DNA of 64,000 nucleotides from Laspinema sp. D2d (GCF_025370755.1 NZ_JAMXFC010000008.1:124001-188000), one strand, 5' to 3'. Positions 26,674-38,690 are shown, counted from the stretch's first letter. Program-made: numbers and translations. The notes: generated by a model not told the origin, from the letters alone.

Positions 26674-29600
26674 ATGGCCTGTTCTTCCATTATCCGCACC
26701 CTGGGGCGATCGCCGTTAGCGACCGAACTCCTCACCAAACTCGATCGGCATCACCACATCGAACTCAACGGCATCTCCCGCTTCCCGAAAGGATTGGTCG
26801 TCTCGGCGATCGCGCAAAAACGGGACCAGAGTTTATTGGTGGTTACCGCCACCCTGGAAGAAGCAGGGCGATGGGCCGCCCAACTCGAAGCAATGGGATG
26901 GCCTACGGTGCATTTTTACCCCACCTCCGAAGCATCTCCCTACGAACTCTTTGACCCGGAAGAAGAGACCACCTGGGGCCAAATGCAAGTCCTCGCCGAT
27001 TTAGTCCGAGGAGAAAACAATCTCGCCATTGTCACGACAGAACGGGCGCTACAACCCCATTTACCCCCGGTGAATCAGTTTAAACCCTACTGCCTCACCC
27101 TCACGGCCAAAAGCGAATGGAACTCCAAAACCCTAGATGAACAACTCGCCCGCATGGGATATGAGCGCGTGGCCCTTGTGGAAACCGAGGGCCAATGGAG
27201 TCGCCGGGGGGATATTGTCGATATTTTTCCCGTTTCTGCCGAACTTCCGGTCCGCCTAGACTGGTTTGGGGACGAACTAGAAAATATCCGGGAATTTGAC
27301 CCTTCCACCCAGCGTTCCCTCGATAAAATCGCGCAACTGGTCCTCACCCCCACCTCCTTCAGTCCCCTCATTCAAACCCATCTCCCAGAAGCATTCAGAA
27401 GCGTAGGGACAGCTATCTCTAATGATTTAGAACTCGAAGATTCCCCGGAAACCCCCTCTCTGCATCGGTTTCTCGGAGTTGCCTTTGAGCATCCGGCCTC
27501 CTTGCTGGACTATCTCTCCCCGGATACCATTGTTGCCATTGATGAACCCGATCGCTGTAGTGCACATGGCGATCGCTGGGCGGAACAAGTCGAAGAACAT
27601 TTCCAAACTCTCCCCTCAAAACCGATTCCCCTGTCTCGGGTGCACCGCAACTTTAGCGAATCCCTTGCCACTGCCGAATCCTTTGACCGCATTTCCCTCT
27701 CAGAACTGGTGATTCCGCGCAAAACCGAGGGTCCTCAGATTAGTTTTGACTTAGATAGTCGTCCAGTTCCGGTGTTACCTCATCAGTTTGCCAAACTTGC
27801 CGAACTATTACGAGAAGAACGCGATCGCCGGTTTAATGTCTTTCTGATTTCCGCGCAACCGAGTCGATCGGTTTCCCTGTTGCAAGAACATGACTGTCCC
27901 GCGCAATTTATTCCCAATTCTCGGGACTATCGGGCGATCGAAAAACTGCAAGTCCAACATATTCCCGTTGCCCTGAAATATAGTGGACTCGCGGAACTTG
28001 AAGGGTTTATTTTGTCCGCCTTTAGAATTGTGATTATCACCGATCGCGAATTTTATGGACAACATACCCTCGCCACCCCCACCTACGTTCGTAAACGTCG
28101 TCGCGCTGCTTCCAAACAGGTAGACCCCAATAAACTACGTCAAGGGGATTTTGTTGTCCACCGGCATCATGGCATCGGCCAATTTATCAAACTAGAAAAA
28201 CTCCAAAACCGGGAATATTTAGTTGTTAAATATAGCGATGGACTGCTCAGAGTTCCCGTAGACCAACTAGAATCGCTCTCCCGCTTCCGGACGACTGGGG
28301 GTAAAAAACCAGAACTCAATAAACTCACGAGCAAATCCTGGGAAACGACCCGCAACAAAGTCCGCAAAGCGGTCAAGAAACTAGCGGTAGATTTGCTGAA
28401 CTTATATGCCAAGCGATCGGATCAACAAGGGTTTGCTTATCCGCCGGATATGCCTTGGCAACAAGAATTAGAAGATTCCTTCTCCTATCAACCCACGCCG
28501 GACCAGTTGAAGGCGACTCACGATGTGAAGCGGGACATGGAAAGTGAGCGTCCGATGGATCGCTTAGTTTGTGGAGATGTGGGATTTGGAAAAACCGAAG
28601 TGGCAATCCGGGCCATTTTTAAAGCAATTACAGCGGGAAAACAGGTCGCATTATTGGCCCCGACTACCATTTTAACCCAACAACATTATCACACCATTAA
28701 AGAACGATTTGCCCCCTATCCGATCCAAATTGGATTACTGAATCGCTTCCGCAGTCAAGCAGAACGCCAAGATATCCAAAACCGCCTCGCGACAGGGGAA
28801 TTAGATTTAGTCGTGGGAACTCATTCGGTTCTAAGTAAATCGATTCAGTTCCGAGATTTGGGACTATTAGTGGTAGATGAAGAACAACGGTTTGGGGTGA
28901 ATCAGAAGGAAAAAATCAAGGCATTGAAAACCCAAGTGGATGTGCTGACGTTGACAGCTACACCCATTCCACGCACTTTGTATATGTCTCTATCCGGTGT
29001 GCGAGAAATGAGTTTGATTGCCACACCCCCGCCCTCCCGTCGCCCAATTCAGACGCATCTGGCCCCGTATGACTTAGAAACTGCGCGATCGGCCATTCGC
29101 CAAGAATTGGACCGAGGGGGACAAGTGTTTTATGTGGTGCCTCGGGTGGAAGGCATTGAGGAAGTGGGGGCGGCATTGCAACAGATGGTTCCCAGTGCCA
29201 GAGTGGCGATCGCTCATGGTCAAATGAACCCCTCAGAATTAGAAGCAATTACCATTGCTTTTAGTTCGGGAGAAGCGGATATTTTAGTCTGTACCACAAT
29301 TATCGAATCGGGATTAGATATTCCTCGGGTAAACACGATTTTAATTGAAGATGCTCACCGCTTCGGATTGTCCCAATTGTATCAATTAAGAGGACGAGTG
29401 GGACGGTCTGGAATTCAAGCTCATGCTTGGTTATTTTACCCCAAAAGTGGCCGATTAACCGATGAAGCGCGGAAACGATTAAGGGCAATTAAAGAGTTTG
29501 CTCAATTAGGGTCAGGATATCAACTCGCCATGCGCGATATGGAAATCCGAGGCGTCGGCAATCTGTTAGGGGCGGAACAGTCCGGTCAATTAGATGCGAT

Positions 29601-30144
29601 CGGGTTTGATCTCTATATGGAAATGCTAGAAGAAGCAATTCGAGAGATTCGCGGCCAAGAAATTCCCACCGTAGAAGAGACACAAATCGACCTCACCTTG
29701 ACCGCGTTTATTCCTGGGGATTACATCGTAGATTTGGACCAAAAGATGAGTGCTTATCGGTCAGTGGCCTTAGCAACCTCGGAGAAAGAACTAGCCCAAA
29801 TCGAAGCAGATTGGCGCGATCGCTACGGACCGATTCCCAAACCCGTCACTCAACTCATGCAAGTCATGAAACTCAAACAAATCGCCAAACCATTAGGATT
29901 CTCGCGAATCAAACCGGAAGGCACTCAAAACATTGTTTTAGAAACTCCAATGGAAGAACCCGCCTGGAACTTACTCGCCCAAAATCTGCCTGCCAATGTG
30001 CAAGAAAAGTTTGTTTATAGACCGGGCAAAGTCACCGTTCGCGGTATTGGCATCATGCGTCCCGAGTATCAATTAGAAACCCTGATTGATTGGTTAGGCC
30101 GAATGCAAGGGGCGCTACCTGAAGCAGCGATTTCTCACGGGTAA
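26674..30144 (+). CDS. mfd: Transcription-repair coupling factor Mfd
   Basis: DNA translocase (1156 residues) that removes stalled RNA polymerase at lesions and recruits UvrA. Domains in order: UvrB-like N-terminal modules (about 1-330), the RNA-polymerase-interacting CarD-like domain with [21 protein letters not shown] (about 485-560), the RecG-like helicase core with Walker [10 protein letters not shown] near 634, the DEEQRFG box and [10 protein letters not shown], and the C-terminal TRCF domain (from about 1000). Length is typical. A perfect intrinsic terminator follows the stop by 12 bases. Confidence 0.97.
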   Translation: MACSSIIRTLGRSPLATELLTKLDRHHHIELNGISRFPKGLVVSAIAQKRDQSLLVVTATLEEAGRWAAQLEAMGWPTVHFYPTSEASPYELFDPEEETTWGQMQVLADLVRGENNLAIVTTERALQPHLPPVNQFKPYCLTLTAKSEWNSKTLDEQLARMGYERVALVETEGQWSRRGDIVDIFPVSAELPVRLDWFGDELENIREFDPSTQRSLDKIAQLVLTPTSFSPLIQTHLPEAFRSVGTAISNDLELEDSPETPSLHRFLGVAFEHPASLLDYLSPDTIVAIDEPDRCSAHGDRWAEQVEEHFQTLPSKPIPLSRVHRNFSESLATAESFDRISLSELVIPRKTEGPQISFDLDSRPVPVLPHQFAKLAELLREERDRRFNVFLISAQPSRSVSLLQEHDCPAQFIPNSRDYRAIEKLQVQHIPVALKYSGLAELEGFILSAFRIVIITDREFYGQHTLATPTYVRKRRRAASKQVDPNKLRQGDFVVHRHHGIGQFIKLEKLQNREYLVVKYSDGLLRVPVDQLESLSRFRTTGGKKPELNKLTSKSWETTRNKVRKAVKKLAVDLLNLYAKRSDQQGFAYPPDMPWQQELEDSFSYQPTPDQLKATHDVKRDMESERPMDRLVCGDVGFGKTEVAIRAIFKAITAGKQVALLAPTTILTQQHYHTIKERFAPYPIQIGLLNRFRSQAERQDIQNRLATGELDLVVGTHSVLSKSIQFRDLGLLVVDEEQRFGVNQKEKIKALKTQVDVLTLTATPIPRTLYMSLSGVREMSLIATPPPSRRPIQTHLAPYDLETARSAIRQELDRGGQVFYVVPRVEGIEEVGAALQQMVPSARVAIAHGQMNPSELEAITIAFSSGEADILVCTTIIESGLDIPRVNTILIEDAHRFGLSQLYQLRGRVGRSGIQAHAWLFYPKSGRLTDEARKRLRAIKEFAQLGSGYQLAMRDMEIRGVGNLLGAEQSGQLDAIGFDLYMEMLEEAIREIRGQEIPTVEETQIDLTLTAFIPGDYIVDLDQKMSAYRSVALATSEKELAQIEADWRDRYGPIPKPVTQLMQVMKLKQIAKPLGFSRIKPEGTQNIVLETPMEEPAWNLLAQNLPANVQEKFVYRPGKVTVRGIGIMRPEYQLETLIDWLGRMQGALPEAAISHG

Positions 30145-30155
30145 CTTGTTCAGAC

Positions 30156-30181
30156 ACTCGGTTTTAAGAAACCGAGTTTTT
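30156..30181 (+). terminator. Rho-independent terminator of mfd
   Basis: Perfect 9-bp stem ACTCGGTTT (30156-30164) with AAACCGAGT (30169-30177), four-base loop, and a TTTTT tract directly after. Confidence 0.9.
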
Positions 30182-30215
30182 AACCGGGCGCTTAGACATC
30201 TCTTTTGTCACTGGG

Positions 30216-31058
30216 ATGGTGGAATTTATGAATCCTAAGCTAAAGCATCTCCTAATTGGCGAGTTTTCTCTCAAGCGCTTGGTTAAATCGCTCCTGTTTG
30301 TTTATGTCTCCATTGGCATTTATGGTTACTTCTTTTCCGAACGGATGATATTTATCCCTCAACCCGTTTCCTATTCTCAACTGCCGGGGATGCTGACGTT
30401 GACCTCGGCAAATGAGAAGCAAATTGCAGCGGTTTATTTAGCGAATCCTCAAGCAGACTATACCATTCTCTATAGTCATGGCAATGCGGAAGATTTAGGG
30501 GATGTTTTGCCAGTTTTGACTGAATTCCAGAAGATCGGGTTTTCGGTGTTGAGTTTTGATTACCAAGGGTATGGAATTTCTGAGGGGAATCCCACGGAAC
30601 GGAGGGCGGTTCAGGATATGGAAGCGGCCTATTTTTATCTCACGGAAACCCTGAAGATTCTGCCGGAGCGAATTATTGTTTATGGGCGATCGGTGGGTGG
30701 GGGACCGGCGTTGGAGTTAGCAGCGTGGTATCCGGTGGGGGGATTGGTGGTGGAAAGTTCATTTACTTCCATTTTTAGAACCGTGACGCGAATTCCAATT
30801 TATCCCGTGGATAAATTTAATAATATTCAGAACATTCAACGGGTGAATTGTCCGGTGTTGGTGATTCATGGGACTGAGGATGAGGTGATTCCCTTTTGGC
30901 ATGGGGAGGCATTGTTTGCGACGGCACCGGAACCGAAGCAGGCGCTGTGGGTGGAGGGTGCTGGACATAATGATGTAATCTTCCTGGCAGGCGATCGCCA
31001 TTCCGAGGCACTGCTGGGGTTTGTGGGGTTACTGGAGGGGAACGAACCGGCAGAGTGA
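30216..31058 (+). CDS. Alpha/beta hydrolase, BEM46/ABHD13-like
   Basis: Serine hydrolase (280 residues) with an N-terminal membrane anchor (about 22-45), so it probably faces the periplasm or sits on a membrane. The oxyanion region is YSHGNAEDLG, the nucleophile elbow GRSVGGG (Ser near 153), the acid Asp lies in IHGTEDEVIPFWHG and the catalytic His in EGAGHNDV. This is the BEM46/ABHD13/YfhR subfamily, for which the physiological substrate is not established; a thioesterase or lipase role is possible. ATG at 30216 is used; Met5 is an alternative start. Transcribed alone after the mfd terminator. Confidence 0.85.
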   Translation: MVEFMNPKLKHLLIGEFSLKRLVKSLLFVYVSIGIYGYFFSERMIFIPQPVSYSQLPGMLTLTSANEKQIAAVYLANPQADYTILYSHGNAEDLGDVLPVLTEFQKIGFSVLSFDYQGYGISEGNPTERRAVQDMEAAYFYLTETLKILPERIIVYGRSVGGGPALELAAWYPVGGLVVESSFTSIFRTVTRIPIYPVDKFNNIQNIQRVNCPVLVIHGTEDEVIPFWHGEALFATAPEPKQALWVEGAGHNDVIFLAGDRHSEALLGFVGLLEGNEPAE

Positions 31059-31263
31059 ACCGGATGGACTCAGAAGCATCCAAAATTGGGTCCCGAGAAA
31101 CCAAAACCTAGCTGTTGGTGGAAGGGCGATCGACTGGTATGATTGTGCTGGCTAAGGGAAATAGCACACTCTTTGCGCGATCGCTCTTTTGGGATGTCCC
31201 GAAACCGGGATAAACTAGGGCGATTCAGTTTGAAAATTAACGATTCATAACAAAACGCTAAAG

Positions 31264-31893
31264 ATGGAATGGCACGGCAGCGATGCTCAGAGTCTGGCAA
31301 TTATTGACCGGGAAATCGGGGATCACATTTTCTCCCCGGCGGAGTATGAGATTGTGCGGCGGGTGATTTATGCCACCGCTGATTTTGAATATAAATCCCT
31401 GATTCGCTTTTCGGAACAAGCACTTCAGGCGGGTGCGGCAGCGTTGGCGGCACGTTCAACGATTGTGGTAGATGTGCCGATGGTGCAAGTTGGCATTTCT
31501 CCCCACATCCAAAACACCTTTGCCAATCCGGTTTACTGTTCGATGGATGCACTCACCCGTCCTCAAAAAGAGAAAACCCGTGCTGCCTGGGGCATTGAAA
31601 CCCTTGCCAAACGCTATCCTGAAGGCATTTTCATCCTGGGTGAGGCCCAAACTTCCCTAACCACCCTGGTGGAGTTAATCGAAGCGGAGGAAATTCGTCC
31701 CGCTTTAGTGATTGGGACTCCTGCCGGGTTTGTCGGGGTGGATGCGGCAAAAGCGAGACTGAATGACTCGATGATTCAGAATATCCGGGTGGATGGACGC
31801 AAAGGGAGTGCAGTGGTTGCGGTTGCTATTTTAAATGGATTGGTAGACTTGGCATGGCAAGCTTATGGACAGGAAGGACGGGGAATGATTTGA
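31264..31893 (+). CDS. cobH: Precorrin-8X methylmutase
   Basis: Enzyme (209 residues) that moves the C-11 methyl group to C-12 to make hydrogenobyrinic acid (cobyrinate branch) in cobalamin synthesis. Family text is complete: DREIGDHIFSPAEYEIVRRVIYATADFEY, AARSTIVVDVPMVQVGI, GEAQTSLTTLVELI and IGTPAGFVGVDAAK. In the anaerobic pathway naming it is CbiC. No other corrin-ring gene is adjacent, unlike many bacteria. I looked for a cobalamin riboswitch in the 205-base leader and saw none. Confidence 0.94.
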   Translation: MEWHGSDAQSLAIIDREIGDHIFSPAEYEIVRRVIYATADFEYKSLIRFSEQALQAGAAALAARSTIVVDVPMVQVGISPHIQNTFANPVYCSMDALTRPQKEKTRAAWGIETLAKRYPEGIFILGEAQTSLTTLVELIEAEEIRPALVIGTPAGFVGVDAAKARLNDSMIQNIRVDGRKGSAVVAVAILNGLVDLAWQAYGQEGRGMI

Positions 31894-31925
31894 GGATGAA
31901 TTAGCGAATTTATAGCCTTAAACCT

Positions 31926-32618
31926 TTACCTAAATTCTTCTCGGCGGACTTTTTTTCTGCGGGGTCGCGGTTGATTTAATGCTTCCATTTCTTGGCTGAT
32001 TTCTACAAATAAATCTCGGCGTAAATAGGGATAATCACTAATCCAAAAATCAATCCGGGGGAGGTAAATATCGGAGACTTTGGCAATGCGTCCGAGGTCC
32101 GGACGGTTGGACATGACCACCATTTCGGCCATATCTCCCGGGGCGATCGCCTTGTGTTCTTTCCGCAAAGGGACCAGCACTCGCGTACTAAATCCGGTTT
32201 CGTCACCCACTTCTAAATTCAGTCGGCGTTCGCGGTTTTCTACGATGACCAGTTCTCCCCGGGGACTGACGGTTTCTTTGGTGCCGACGACTTCTTCGGT
32301 GACAAAGACATCCCAAACTTCTCCCCGCCAAAATCCACTGTATTTATAACGCCGACATTGGTAATTTTCTCGGGAGGCGGAGGCGATCGGGCCCCACAAC
32401 CAATAGAGACCGAAAATAATACCAATAATTAATAAAAAGGGTCGCCAGTTGTCCGGTAGTGCATTGGCGGTTAGGGTGAGTAGTCCAATTCCAGCTACGG
32501 AGATCAGGACTCGTTTTAAAATTTTGTCAATTTTACCCCCATAATAAGCATATTGCGCGCCGGTTGCGATGCCGGGAATGAGTTGTTCAAAGGTTTCACG
32601 GGTTAAAGGAATTAGCAT
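31926..32618 (-). CDS. Conserved cyanobacterial membrane protein, function unknown
   Basis: Protein of 230 residues with a short N-terminal cytosolic part, two hydrophobic spans (about 36-56 and 59-78) and a soluble C-terminal domain rich in beta strands and charged residues. The C-terminus is strongly basic (PRPRRKKVRREEF). I recall similar proteins across cyanobacteria sometimes labelled phosphate ABC transporter permease, but nothing in this sequence supports a transport channel. It is convergent with cobH, the stops being about 30 bases apart. Function unknown. Confidence 0.65.
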   Translation of the reverse strand: MLIPLTRETFEQLIPGIATGAQYAYYGGKIDKILKRVLISVAGIGLLTLTANALPDNWRPFLLIIGIIFGLYWLWGPIASASRENYQCRRYKYSGFWRGEVWDVFVTEEVVGTKETVSPRGELVIVENRERRLNLEVGDETGFSTRVLVPLRKEHKAIAPGDMAEMVVMSNRPDLGRIAKVSDIYLPRIDFWISDYPYLRRDLFVEISQEMEALNQPRPRRKKVRREEFR

Positions 32619-32716
32619 TGTTAATAGGGTTCAGGATGGGTTAATTATTCAAAGATAAAGGCAAGAGACGGTTTTGAGAAATTAGGAAAATTCAAGACAG
32701 TTTTAGCCAGAATTTT

Positions 32717-32890
32717 TTCTCGTGACGTGGCTCTGCCACGTCATGGACCATAGGAGGCTCTGCCTCCAGTCCCCAAGCAAGGGCTTAAGCTACCTATGAT
32801 GCTATCTGTTACGGCTTGAACTCGTTACCAGAGATACAGGCGGCAGAGCCGCCAATAATGCGTGACGCGGCGGAGCCACGTCACGAGGAA
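32717..32890. repeat. Palindromic repeat element with long terminal inverted repeats
   Basis: A 174-base non-coding element. Its ends (32717-32744 and about 32861-32890) are inverted copies of about 28 bases with few mismatches, core GTGACGTGGCTC versus GAGCCACGTCAC. The left end is itself a palindrome (TGACGTGGC, three bases, GCCACGTCA). Inside are two small palindromes, GGAGGCTCTGCCTCC (32753-32767) and GGCGGCAGAGCCGCC (32839-32853). No transposase is present. It resembles the REP/MITE-type palindromic repeats scattered in large cyanobacterial genomes. Confidence 0.75.
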
Positions 32891-32923
32891 TGGGAATTGC
32901 TATATTCAATCCCGAAAAAACAC

Positions 32924-33751
32924 TTACAAGAGTTTTTCTAGGCCATAAACGAGGGTTTTGAGTTGGAGAATTTTGCGAATAGAGAGCAATACTCCGGGCA
33001 TATAACAGGCCCGATCGCTAGTGTCGTGACGCAGGGTATAAACTTGACCCGGTGCACCAAAAATCACCTCTTGGTGAGCGATTAAACCCGGGAGGCGGAT
33101 ACTATGAATGCGAATCCCTTCTCCCGCGTCACTGCCTCGGGCCCCGGCAATTTTTTCCGTTTCTTTCACCTGGGGAGGATTAAAAGTTTTGCCCATTTCT
33201 GCTAACATTTGGGCGGTTTGAATGGCGGTCCCGCTGGGGGCATCTGCCTTTTGATTATGGTGGAGTTCGATGATTTCTACATGATCAAAATGTTGAGATG
33301 CTGCGATCGCCGCTTGTTGTAGCAGGACCATCCCAATCGAAAAGTTGGGAATAATGGCACAACCAATGCTTGATTTTTCTGCAAAGGTTGCCAGATCTTG
33401 AATCTGTTCGGGACTCATGCCGGTGGTGCCAATCACGGGGCGGATCCCATAGGCGATCGCCGCCCGCGTATTTTCATACACCGAGTTGGGATGGGTAAAA
33501 TCCACCATCACCGCTGATTGCTTTTCCTGAAGTGCCATCCCCAGAGTGCCTTCCAGGTCATTTAAAACCGGGATTTCTAAAGGTCCACATCCAATCACTT
33601 CCCCAATATCTTGACCCAGATACTCCGGATTGCGATCGACGGCCCCTACTAAAATCATATCTGGAGCCTCAGAAACCGCCTGAACGACTTCACGGCCCAT
33701 TTTGCCCCCAGCGCCATTGACGACAACTGGAATCGGAAGTTGATTTGTCAT
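32924..33751 (-). CDS. dapB: 4-hydroxy-tetrahydrodipicolinate reductase
   Basis: NAD(P)H-dependent enzyme (275 residues) of the lysine/diaminopimelate pathway, which feeds peptidoglycan. The Rossmann motif VNGAGGKMG is at about 11-19, and the catalytic region [15 protein letters not shown] contains the paired His and the Lys of the family. ATG at 33751 is chosen since the protein then starts [16 protein letters not shown]; upstream in-frame codons to 33814 give an unusual basic leader. Monocistronic on the minus strand, divergent from the CHASE2 protein. Confidence 0.95.
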   Translation of the reverse strand: MTNQLPIPVVVNGAGGKMGREVVQAVSEAPDMILVGAVDRNPEYLGQDIGEVIGCGPLEIPVLNDLEGTLGMALQEKQSAVMVDFTHPNSVYENTRAAIAYGIRPVIGTTGMSPEQIQDLATFAEKSSIGCAIIPNFSIGMVLLQQAAIAASQHFDHVEIIELHHNQKADAPSGTAIQTAQMLAEMGKTFNPPQVKETEKIAGARGSDAGEGIRIHSIRLPGLIAHQEVIFGAPGQVYTLRHDTSDRACYMPGVLLSIRKILQLKTLVYGLEKLL

Positions 33752-34020
33752 ACTGCAATAAAGTCCCCTGGAACTAGATGAGGGAATTTTACCCCGCTTC
33801 GTGGGCATCTCCATATTGATACTATAGTAAGGTTGAGTGGGTCTTGCCCGGTTGAGATTGCCGCCCGGATTGAACCTTGAGCCATTTTAATCCCGGTGGT
33901 GGGGAGATCTTAAGTTAAGTTGGGCCATTGACAATTGAGGGCAGGGAAGGCAGGATCAAGAAGCTGGGAATTTAGACCGGGACATCCTCTACAACTGACT
34001 CAGAATTCGGCAAAACTGGA

Positions 34021-36789
34021 TTGAGCCGATCGCTCCCTCTAATCTGGATACTTGATCCCCCTTTTTATCACTTTTTTAACCCATATACGGTGCTTGATAA
34101 ATTTTCTAGGCAAGTCAACTCGTTGGCATCTGGGGTTTATAACCAGATTGCCCAAATCAAGCTCAACCGGGTGCATACTCCGGTCAGTTCTGTGGCGATC
34201 GCCATTGCTATTGCGATCGGAGTCGTTCTCCCAATTCGAGAAACCGGCGGGGTTCAACCCTTAGAACTGGTGACTTATGATTGGATGATGCGAAATCGCT
34301 GGTACAATCCCGGACTCGATCACCGATTATTACTGGTAAAAATTACAGAAACCGATATTCAAACCCAACAAAAATGGCCGCTTTCTGATCGCATTGTCGC
34401 CCAAGTATTAGACGAACTTGCCAAATTTGAACCGGCAGTGATTGGGTTAGATTTGTATCGCGATGTCCCCCACTCACCGGGTCATCAAGACCTACGTTTT
34501 CAACTCCAATCTTTAGATAATGTAATTGGCATTACCAAACTCTCGGATTCTCAAGAACCGGGCGTTCCCCCCCCACCTCATTTACCCGCAGAAGCGGTGG
34601 GATTTAATGATATTGTCAATGATCCTGATGGCATTGCCCGCCGAAATTTACTGTTTGCCCAAAATGCCGAGGGAAATACGTTTTACTCCTTTGCCTTGCG
34701 CGTTACCTTAAAATATCTGAGCGATCGCGGCATTGTTATTGAAAATAGTCCCACCGATCCTCAGCGTATTTTGTTGGGAAAAGCTACTTTATCCCCTTTA
34801 GAGCAGGATTCGGGAGGCTATAAAACTATTGATGCTGAGGGATATCAAATTCTCCTCAATTATCGTGCACCGGGTTCTATCTCTCAAGAAGTGACCCTTA
34901 CCGAAGTCTTAAATCGAGAAGTTGACCCCAGTTGGATCAAAGATAAAATTGTTTTAATTGGGACGACTGCATCGAGCGAAAAAGACTTATTTTTTACGCC
35001 CTACGGCATCAAAACCGAAACCGAAACGTTTAAAATGCCTGGGGTGCGACTGCACGCTCAAATGGTGAGTCAACTCCTGAGTAGCGCCCTGGATGGTAAG
35101 GCAATTTTTTGGTTTTTGCCCAACTGGATCGAGATGTTATGGATTGCCACTTGTAGTGCGATCGGGGGAATTGTGGCATGGCAAATTCAACATCCCCTGA
35201 AATTGGGTTTAGGGTTTATGCTTGGAGTGGGCGGCATTGTCGCCATTGGATTTGCCCTATTTCACTGGGGTGGATGGATTCCAGTTGCGGCCCCGGTGCT
35301 AACCTTTACCCTTGCCCTGAGCGGAGTTGTTGCCTCAAAATTACTCTATACCGCGTTTCATGATGACTTAACGGGACTGCCGAATCGCGCCTCATTCATG
35401 AACCAACTCGATCGCGTTTATCGGCGATCACAACCGAAAACATTCCCGTTTTTCCTACCTTTAGGAAAGCGCTCCCCAACTCTTTCAGAACAGAAACCTC
35501 CGGTTCTCTTCTTGGACTCTAAATTCACTCCTATACCTCGGTTATTAGCCGTCTTATTTCTGGATTTAGACCGATTTAAAGTCATTAATGATGGACTCGG
35601 ACATGAGCTAGGGGATCTGCTACTGATTGCGATCGCTGAACGTATTCGGACGCTGATGCGTCAACCTCGCACCGATGGCATTGAAGCAGTTACCATTGCC
35701 CGAGTCGGTGGAGATGAATTTGCCATTCTCCTGGACAATCTTTACCGTTCTGAAGATGCCATCAACATTGGCGAATCTCTCTACCACCAAATTGCTAAAC
35801 CCTTTACCTTGAAAGGTCAACCGATCTATACTACTGCCAGTATTGGTATGGCCCTCGGGCGGGCGGATGACTCTCGGAATTTATTGCGCGATGCTCACAC
35901 CGCCATGTATCGTGCTAAAGCATTGAGCAAAGCTCGCCCGCAAGTCTTTGAAAGTGCTATGCAAAATAATGCCGTAGCCCGATTCCAGCTAGAAACGGAC
36001 TTGCGCCGTGCGATTAATGCAGGGGCGACCCCAATCAATGGCAAGATTGAATCCGAGTTTTTGGTTTATTATCAGCCTTTGGTGGATTTAACCTCGGGAA
36101 AAATTAGCGGATTTGAAGCCCTTGTCCGTTGGCAACATCCGGAACGGGGTTTAGTGTTTCCCGGTGAGTTTATCACTGTTGCCGAAGAAACAGGTTCCAT
36201 TGTGCCATTAGGCGAGTTGGTGTTAGTCATTGCCTGTTGGCAAATTTGCAAATGGCAAGAGGAATTTCCTCAAGAACCTCCGTTAATGGTGAGTGTGAAT
36301 CTTTCCGGGAAGCAGTTTGCTCAACCCAATTTAATCGAAGTTATTAAACGAACCTTAGACCAAACCCATCTTGATCCAACTTGTTTGAAGTTAGAAATAA
36401 CTGAAAGTGTGGTGATGGATGAGGTAGAGTTGGCGATCGAAATGTTGTCTCAAATGAAAGCTTTAAATGTGAAATTAGGCATTGATGATTTTGGCACCGG
36501 GTATTCATCTTTGAGTTATTTGCACCGATTTCCCACGGATACTTTAAAAGTGGATCGGTCCTTTGTGACTCGGATGGTGGAAGGAGACCAAAATTCAGCA
36601 ATTGTTAAAACAATTATTGCCCTAGCCCATAATTTAAACATGGATGTGATTGCCGAAGGGGTGGAAACACCGGAACAATTAGCCCAATTGCGATCGCTAG
36701 GCTGTGAGTGTGGACAAGGGTACTTTTTCGCCAAACCCTTACCGGCAGCACAAATTGAAGCCTTATTAAAGTCAGACCCCACTTGGTAA
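34021..36789 (+). CDS. CHASE2-GGDEF-EAL cyclic-di-GMP signalling protein
   Basis: Membrane sensor (922 residues) that can make and break cyclic-di-GMP. A first span lies at about 56-76, an extracytoplasmic CHASE2 sensor at about 80-350 ([31 protein letters not shown]) and three spans at about 355-440. The GGDEF domain (about 445-640) keeps Gly563-Phe567, and a 20-30 residue insert precedes the DLDRFK motif. The EAL domain (about 660-915) keeps Glu699-Leu701, [13 protein letters not shown] and [10 protein letters not shown]. Both catalytic motifs look active. The start is uncertain: TTG at 34021 or GTG at 34090. Motility or surface attachment is the likely output, fitting the pil genes here. 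Confidence 0.92.
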   Translation: MSRSLPLIWILDPPFYHFFNPYTVLDKFSRQVNSLASGVYNQIAQIKLNRVHTPVSSVAIAIAIAIGVVLPIRETGGVQPLELVTYDWMMRNRWYNPGLDHRLLLVKITETDIQTQQKWPLSDRIVAQVLDELAKFEPAVIGLDLYRDVPHSPGHQDLRFQLQSLDNVIGITKLSDSQEPGVPPPPHLPAEAVGFNDIVNDPDGIARRNLLFAQNAEGNTFYSFALRVTLKYLSDRGIVIENSPTDPQRILLGKATLSPLEQDSGGYKTIDAEGYQILLNYRAPGSISQEVTLTEVLNREVDPSWIKDKIVLIGTTASSEKDLFFTPYGIKTETETFKMPGVRLHAQMVSQLLSSALDGKAIFWFLPNWIEMLWIATCSAIGGIVAWQIQHPLKLGLGFMLGVGGIVAIGFALFHWGGWIPVAAPVLTFTLALSGVVASKLLYTAFHDDLTGLPNRASFMNQLDRVYRRSQPKTFPFFLPLGKRSPTLSEQKPPVLFLDSKFTPIPRLLAVLFLDLDRFKVINDGLGHELGDLLLIAIAERIRTLMRQPRTDGIEAVTIARVGGDEFAILLDNLYRSEDAINIGESLYHQIAKPFTLKGQPIYTTASIGMALGRADDSRNLLRDAHTAMYRAKALSKARPQVFESAMQNNAVARFQLETDLRRAINAGATPINGKIESEFLVYYQPLVDLTSGKISGFEALVRWQHPERGLVFPGEFITVAEETGSIVPLGELVLVIACWQICKWQEEFPQEPPLMVSVNLSGKQFAQPNLIEVIKRTLDQTHLDPTCLKLEITESVVMDEVELAIEMLSQMKALNVKLGIDDFGTGYSSLSYLHRFPTDTLKVDRSFVTRMVEGDQNSAIVKTIIALAHNLNMDVIAEGVETPEQLAQLRSLGCECGQGYFFAKPLPAAQIEALLKSDPTW

Positions 36790-36925
36790 CCCCAAAAACC
36801 TACAGCCTGTTTCCGAGTTGGGGATGACCCTAAACCCCAAGACGGATCGCAAAAGGACAGACAAGGGGGGTTAAACAATGGCACAATGAGAAACGCCATA
36901 AACAGATAGAAATATAGGTAAAGTC

Positions 36926-38017
36926 GTGAGTCCGATTGCCCAAGCTATTCCAACTCAACCCGCGATCGCGCGGCGTGCTGTGTTTCCCTTTACTGCTATT
37001 GTGGGGCAGGAAGAAATGAAACTGGCATTGCTGCTGAATGTCATTGACCCCAAGATTGGCGGGGTGATGATTATGGGCGATCGCGGCACTGGCAAATCTA
37101 CTACCATCCGCGCCTTAGCTGATCTGCTGCCAGAAATTGAAGTGGTGGCAGATGACCCCTTCAACAGTCATCCCTCGGATCCGGAACTGATGAGTGATGT
37201 GGTCCGCGATCGCGCCTCTCGGGGAGAAACCTTACCCGTGATGCAGCGCAAGGTGCAAATGATTGATCTCCCTCTCGGTGCCACAGAGGACCGGGTTTGT
37301 GGGACAATTGATATTGAAAAAGCCCTCTCAGAAGGGGTAAAAGCCTTTGAACCGGGTTTGTTAGCCAAAGCCAATCGCGGTATCCTCTATGTGGATGAAG
37401 TCAACCTACTCGACGATCACCTCGTGGATGTGTTGTTAGACTCTGCTGCTTCGGGGTGGAATACCGTTGAACGGGAAGGGATTTCCATTCGTCACCCGGC
37501 GCGATTTGTGTTGGTGGGGTCTGGTAACCCGGAAGAAGGTGAACTCCGTCCGCAATTGCTCGATCGCTTCGGAATGCACGCCGAAATCCGCACGGTAAAA
37601 GAACCCGCTTTACGGGTGAAAATCGTTGAGGAACGCTCAGGATTTGACCAAAATCCTCAAACCTATTTGGAACAACACGAAGCAGAACAACAAGCGTTAC
37701 AGCAAAAGCTGATTGATGCTCAAAACTTGTTACCTTCGGTGAATTTGGATTATGAAATGCGCGTCCAAATTTCCCAGGTTTGTTCTGAGTTAGATGTAGA
37801 TGGATTGCGCGGAGATATTGTTACCAACCGCGCTGCCAAGGCGATCGCGGCGTTAGAAGGACGCACCGAAGTTACCCTGGATGATATTAGCCGGGTCATT
37901 ACCCTCTGTCTGCGTCACCGCCTCCGTAAAGACCCCTTAGAATCCATTGATAGTGGTTATAAGGTTCAAAAAGTCTTTAGTAGTGTCTTTGGCGTGGAAA
38001 TGCCAACCGAAGGTTAA
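36926..38017 (+). CDS. chlI: Magnesium chelatase ATPase subunit I
   Basis: AAA+ ATPase (363 residues) that, with ChlD and ChlH, inserts magnesium into protoporphyrin IX at the first committed step of chlorophyll synthesis. Walker [10 protein letters not shown] is at 51-59, Walker [11 protein letters not shown] near 150, and the sensor and arginine-finger text [26 protein letters not shown] follows. GTG at 36926 gives a normal N-terminus ending in [11 protein letters not shown]. chlD and chlH are not adjacent. ruvC follows 67 bases later on the same strand. Confidence 0.97.
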   Translation: MSPIAQAIPTQPAIARRAVFPFTAIVGQEEMKLALLLNVIDPKIGGVMIMGDRGTGKSTTIRALADLLPEIEVVADDPFNSHPSDPELMSDVVRDRASRGETLPVMQRKVQMIDLPLGATEDRVCGTIDIEKALSEGVKAFEPGLLAKANRGILYVDEVNLLDDHLVDVLLDSAASGWNTVEREGISIRHPARFVLVGSGNPEEGELRPQLLDRFGMHAEIRTVKEPALRVKIVEERSGFDQNPQTYLEQHEAEQQALQQKLIDAQNLLPSVNLDYEMRVQISQVCSELDVDGLRGDIVTNRAAKAIAALEGRTEVTLDDISRVITLCLRHRLRKDPLESIDSGYKVQKVFSSVFGVEMPTEG

Positions 38018-38084
38018 ATCGGTGTAGTGGCGCTGGGGTAGAGTACATCAAAAAAGCCCTCAAGCGCCTCTACATCCAACGGTT

Positions 38085-38585
38085 ATGGAAAAGCGAATTT
38101 TAGGATTAGACCCGGGTTTAGCAACATTAGGATTTGGGGCGATCGCCGCTCAAACTGGAGGCACGGGCAGAAGTCGCAGCGAAACCGTTTCCCTGCTGGA
38201 TTTTGGCATTATTCAAACCCCCGCCAAGACTGACCTGGGTCAGCGGTTATGTACGATTTATGAAGATTTACACGCCCTGATTGACCAGTTCAAACCGGAC
38301 TTAGTAGCAGCGGAAAAATTGTTCTTTTATCGCATGGGAAATACCATCTTAGTCGCCCAAGCGCGAGGGGTAATTTTACTGGTGGTAGCACAACATCAAT
38401 TACCGTTAGTTGAATATACTCCCGCACAAATTAAACAAGGGATTACCGGCTATGGTAATGCGGATAAATATGAAGTGCAACAAGCAGTAGCGAGGGAATT
38501 AAATTTAGAGACGATTCCCAAACCCGATGATGCAGCAGATGCCTTAGCCGTCGCCTTAACCGCCTGGTTTCAATGGGAAAATTGA
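38085..38585 (+). CDS. ruvC: Holliday junction resolvase RuvC
   Basis: Endonuclease (166 residues) that cuts Holliday junctions as a dimer with RuvAB. The four acidic catalytic residues are in place: Asp9 ([13 protein letters not shown]), Glu77 (AAEKLFF), Asp149 and Asp152 ([13 protein letters not shown]). The protein is shorter at the C-terminus than E. coli RuvC. It follows chlI closely and may share its transcript. A hairpin terminator lies about 35 bases after the stop. Confidence 0.95.
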   Translation: MEKRILGLDPGLATLGFGAIAAQTGGTGRSRSETVSLLDFGIIQTPAKTDLGQRLCTIYEDLHALIDQFKPDLVAAEKLFFYRMGNTILVAQARGVILLVVAQHQLPLVEYTPAQIKQGITGYGNADKYEVQQAVARELNLETIPKPDDAADALAVALTAWFQWEN

Positions 38586-38620
38586 GGAGGAATTCACAAG
38601 TCAGTAATTCTATTATCAAA

Positions 38621-38690
38621 AACCGGGTTTCTTCACTCTGACTTTTGGTACTGATCCACATTGGTGTTGGTGAAGAAAGTGGGTTTTCTT
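38621..38690 (+). terminator. Imperfect hairpin and T-tract after ruvC
   Basis: Arms AACCGGGTTTCTTCAC (38621-38636) and GTGAAGAAAGTGGGTT (38670-38685) pair at 13 of 16 positions with a 33-base loop, ending in TTTTCTT. AACCGGGTTTCTT-type hairpins recur widely in cyanobacteria (recalled). Confidence 0.5.

Noticed and set aside
31059..31263. Cobalamin riboswitch upstream of cobH
   Set aside because: No B12-box-like sequence or the expected paired elements could be found in this leader.
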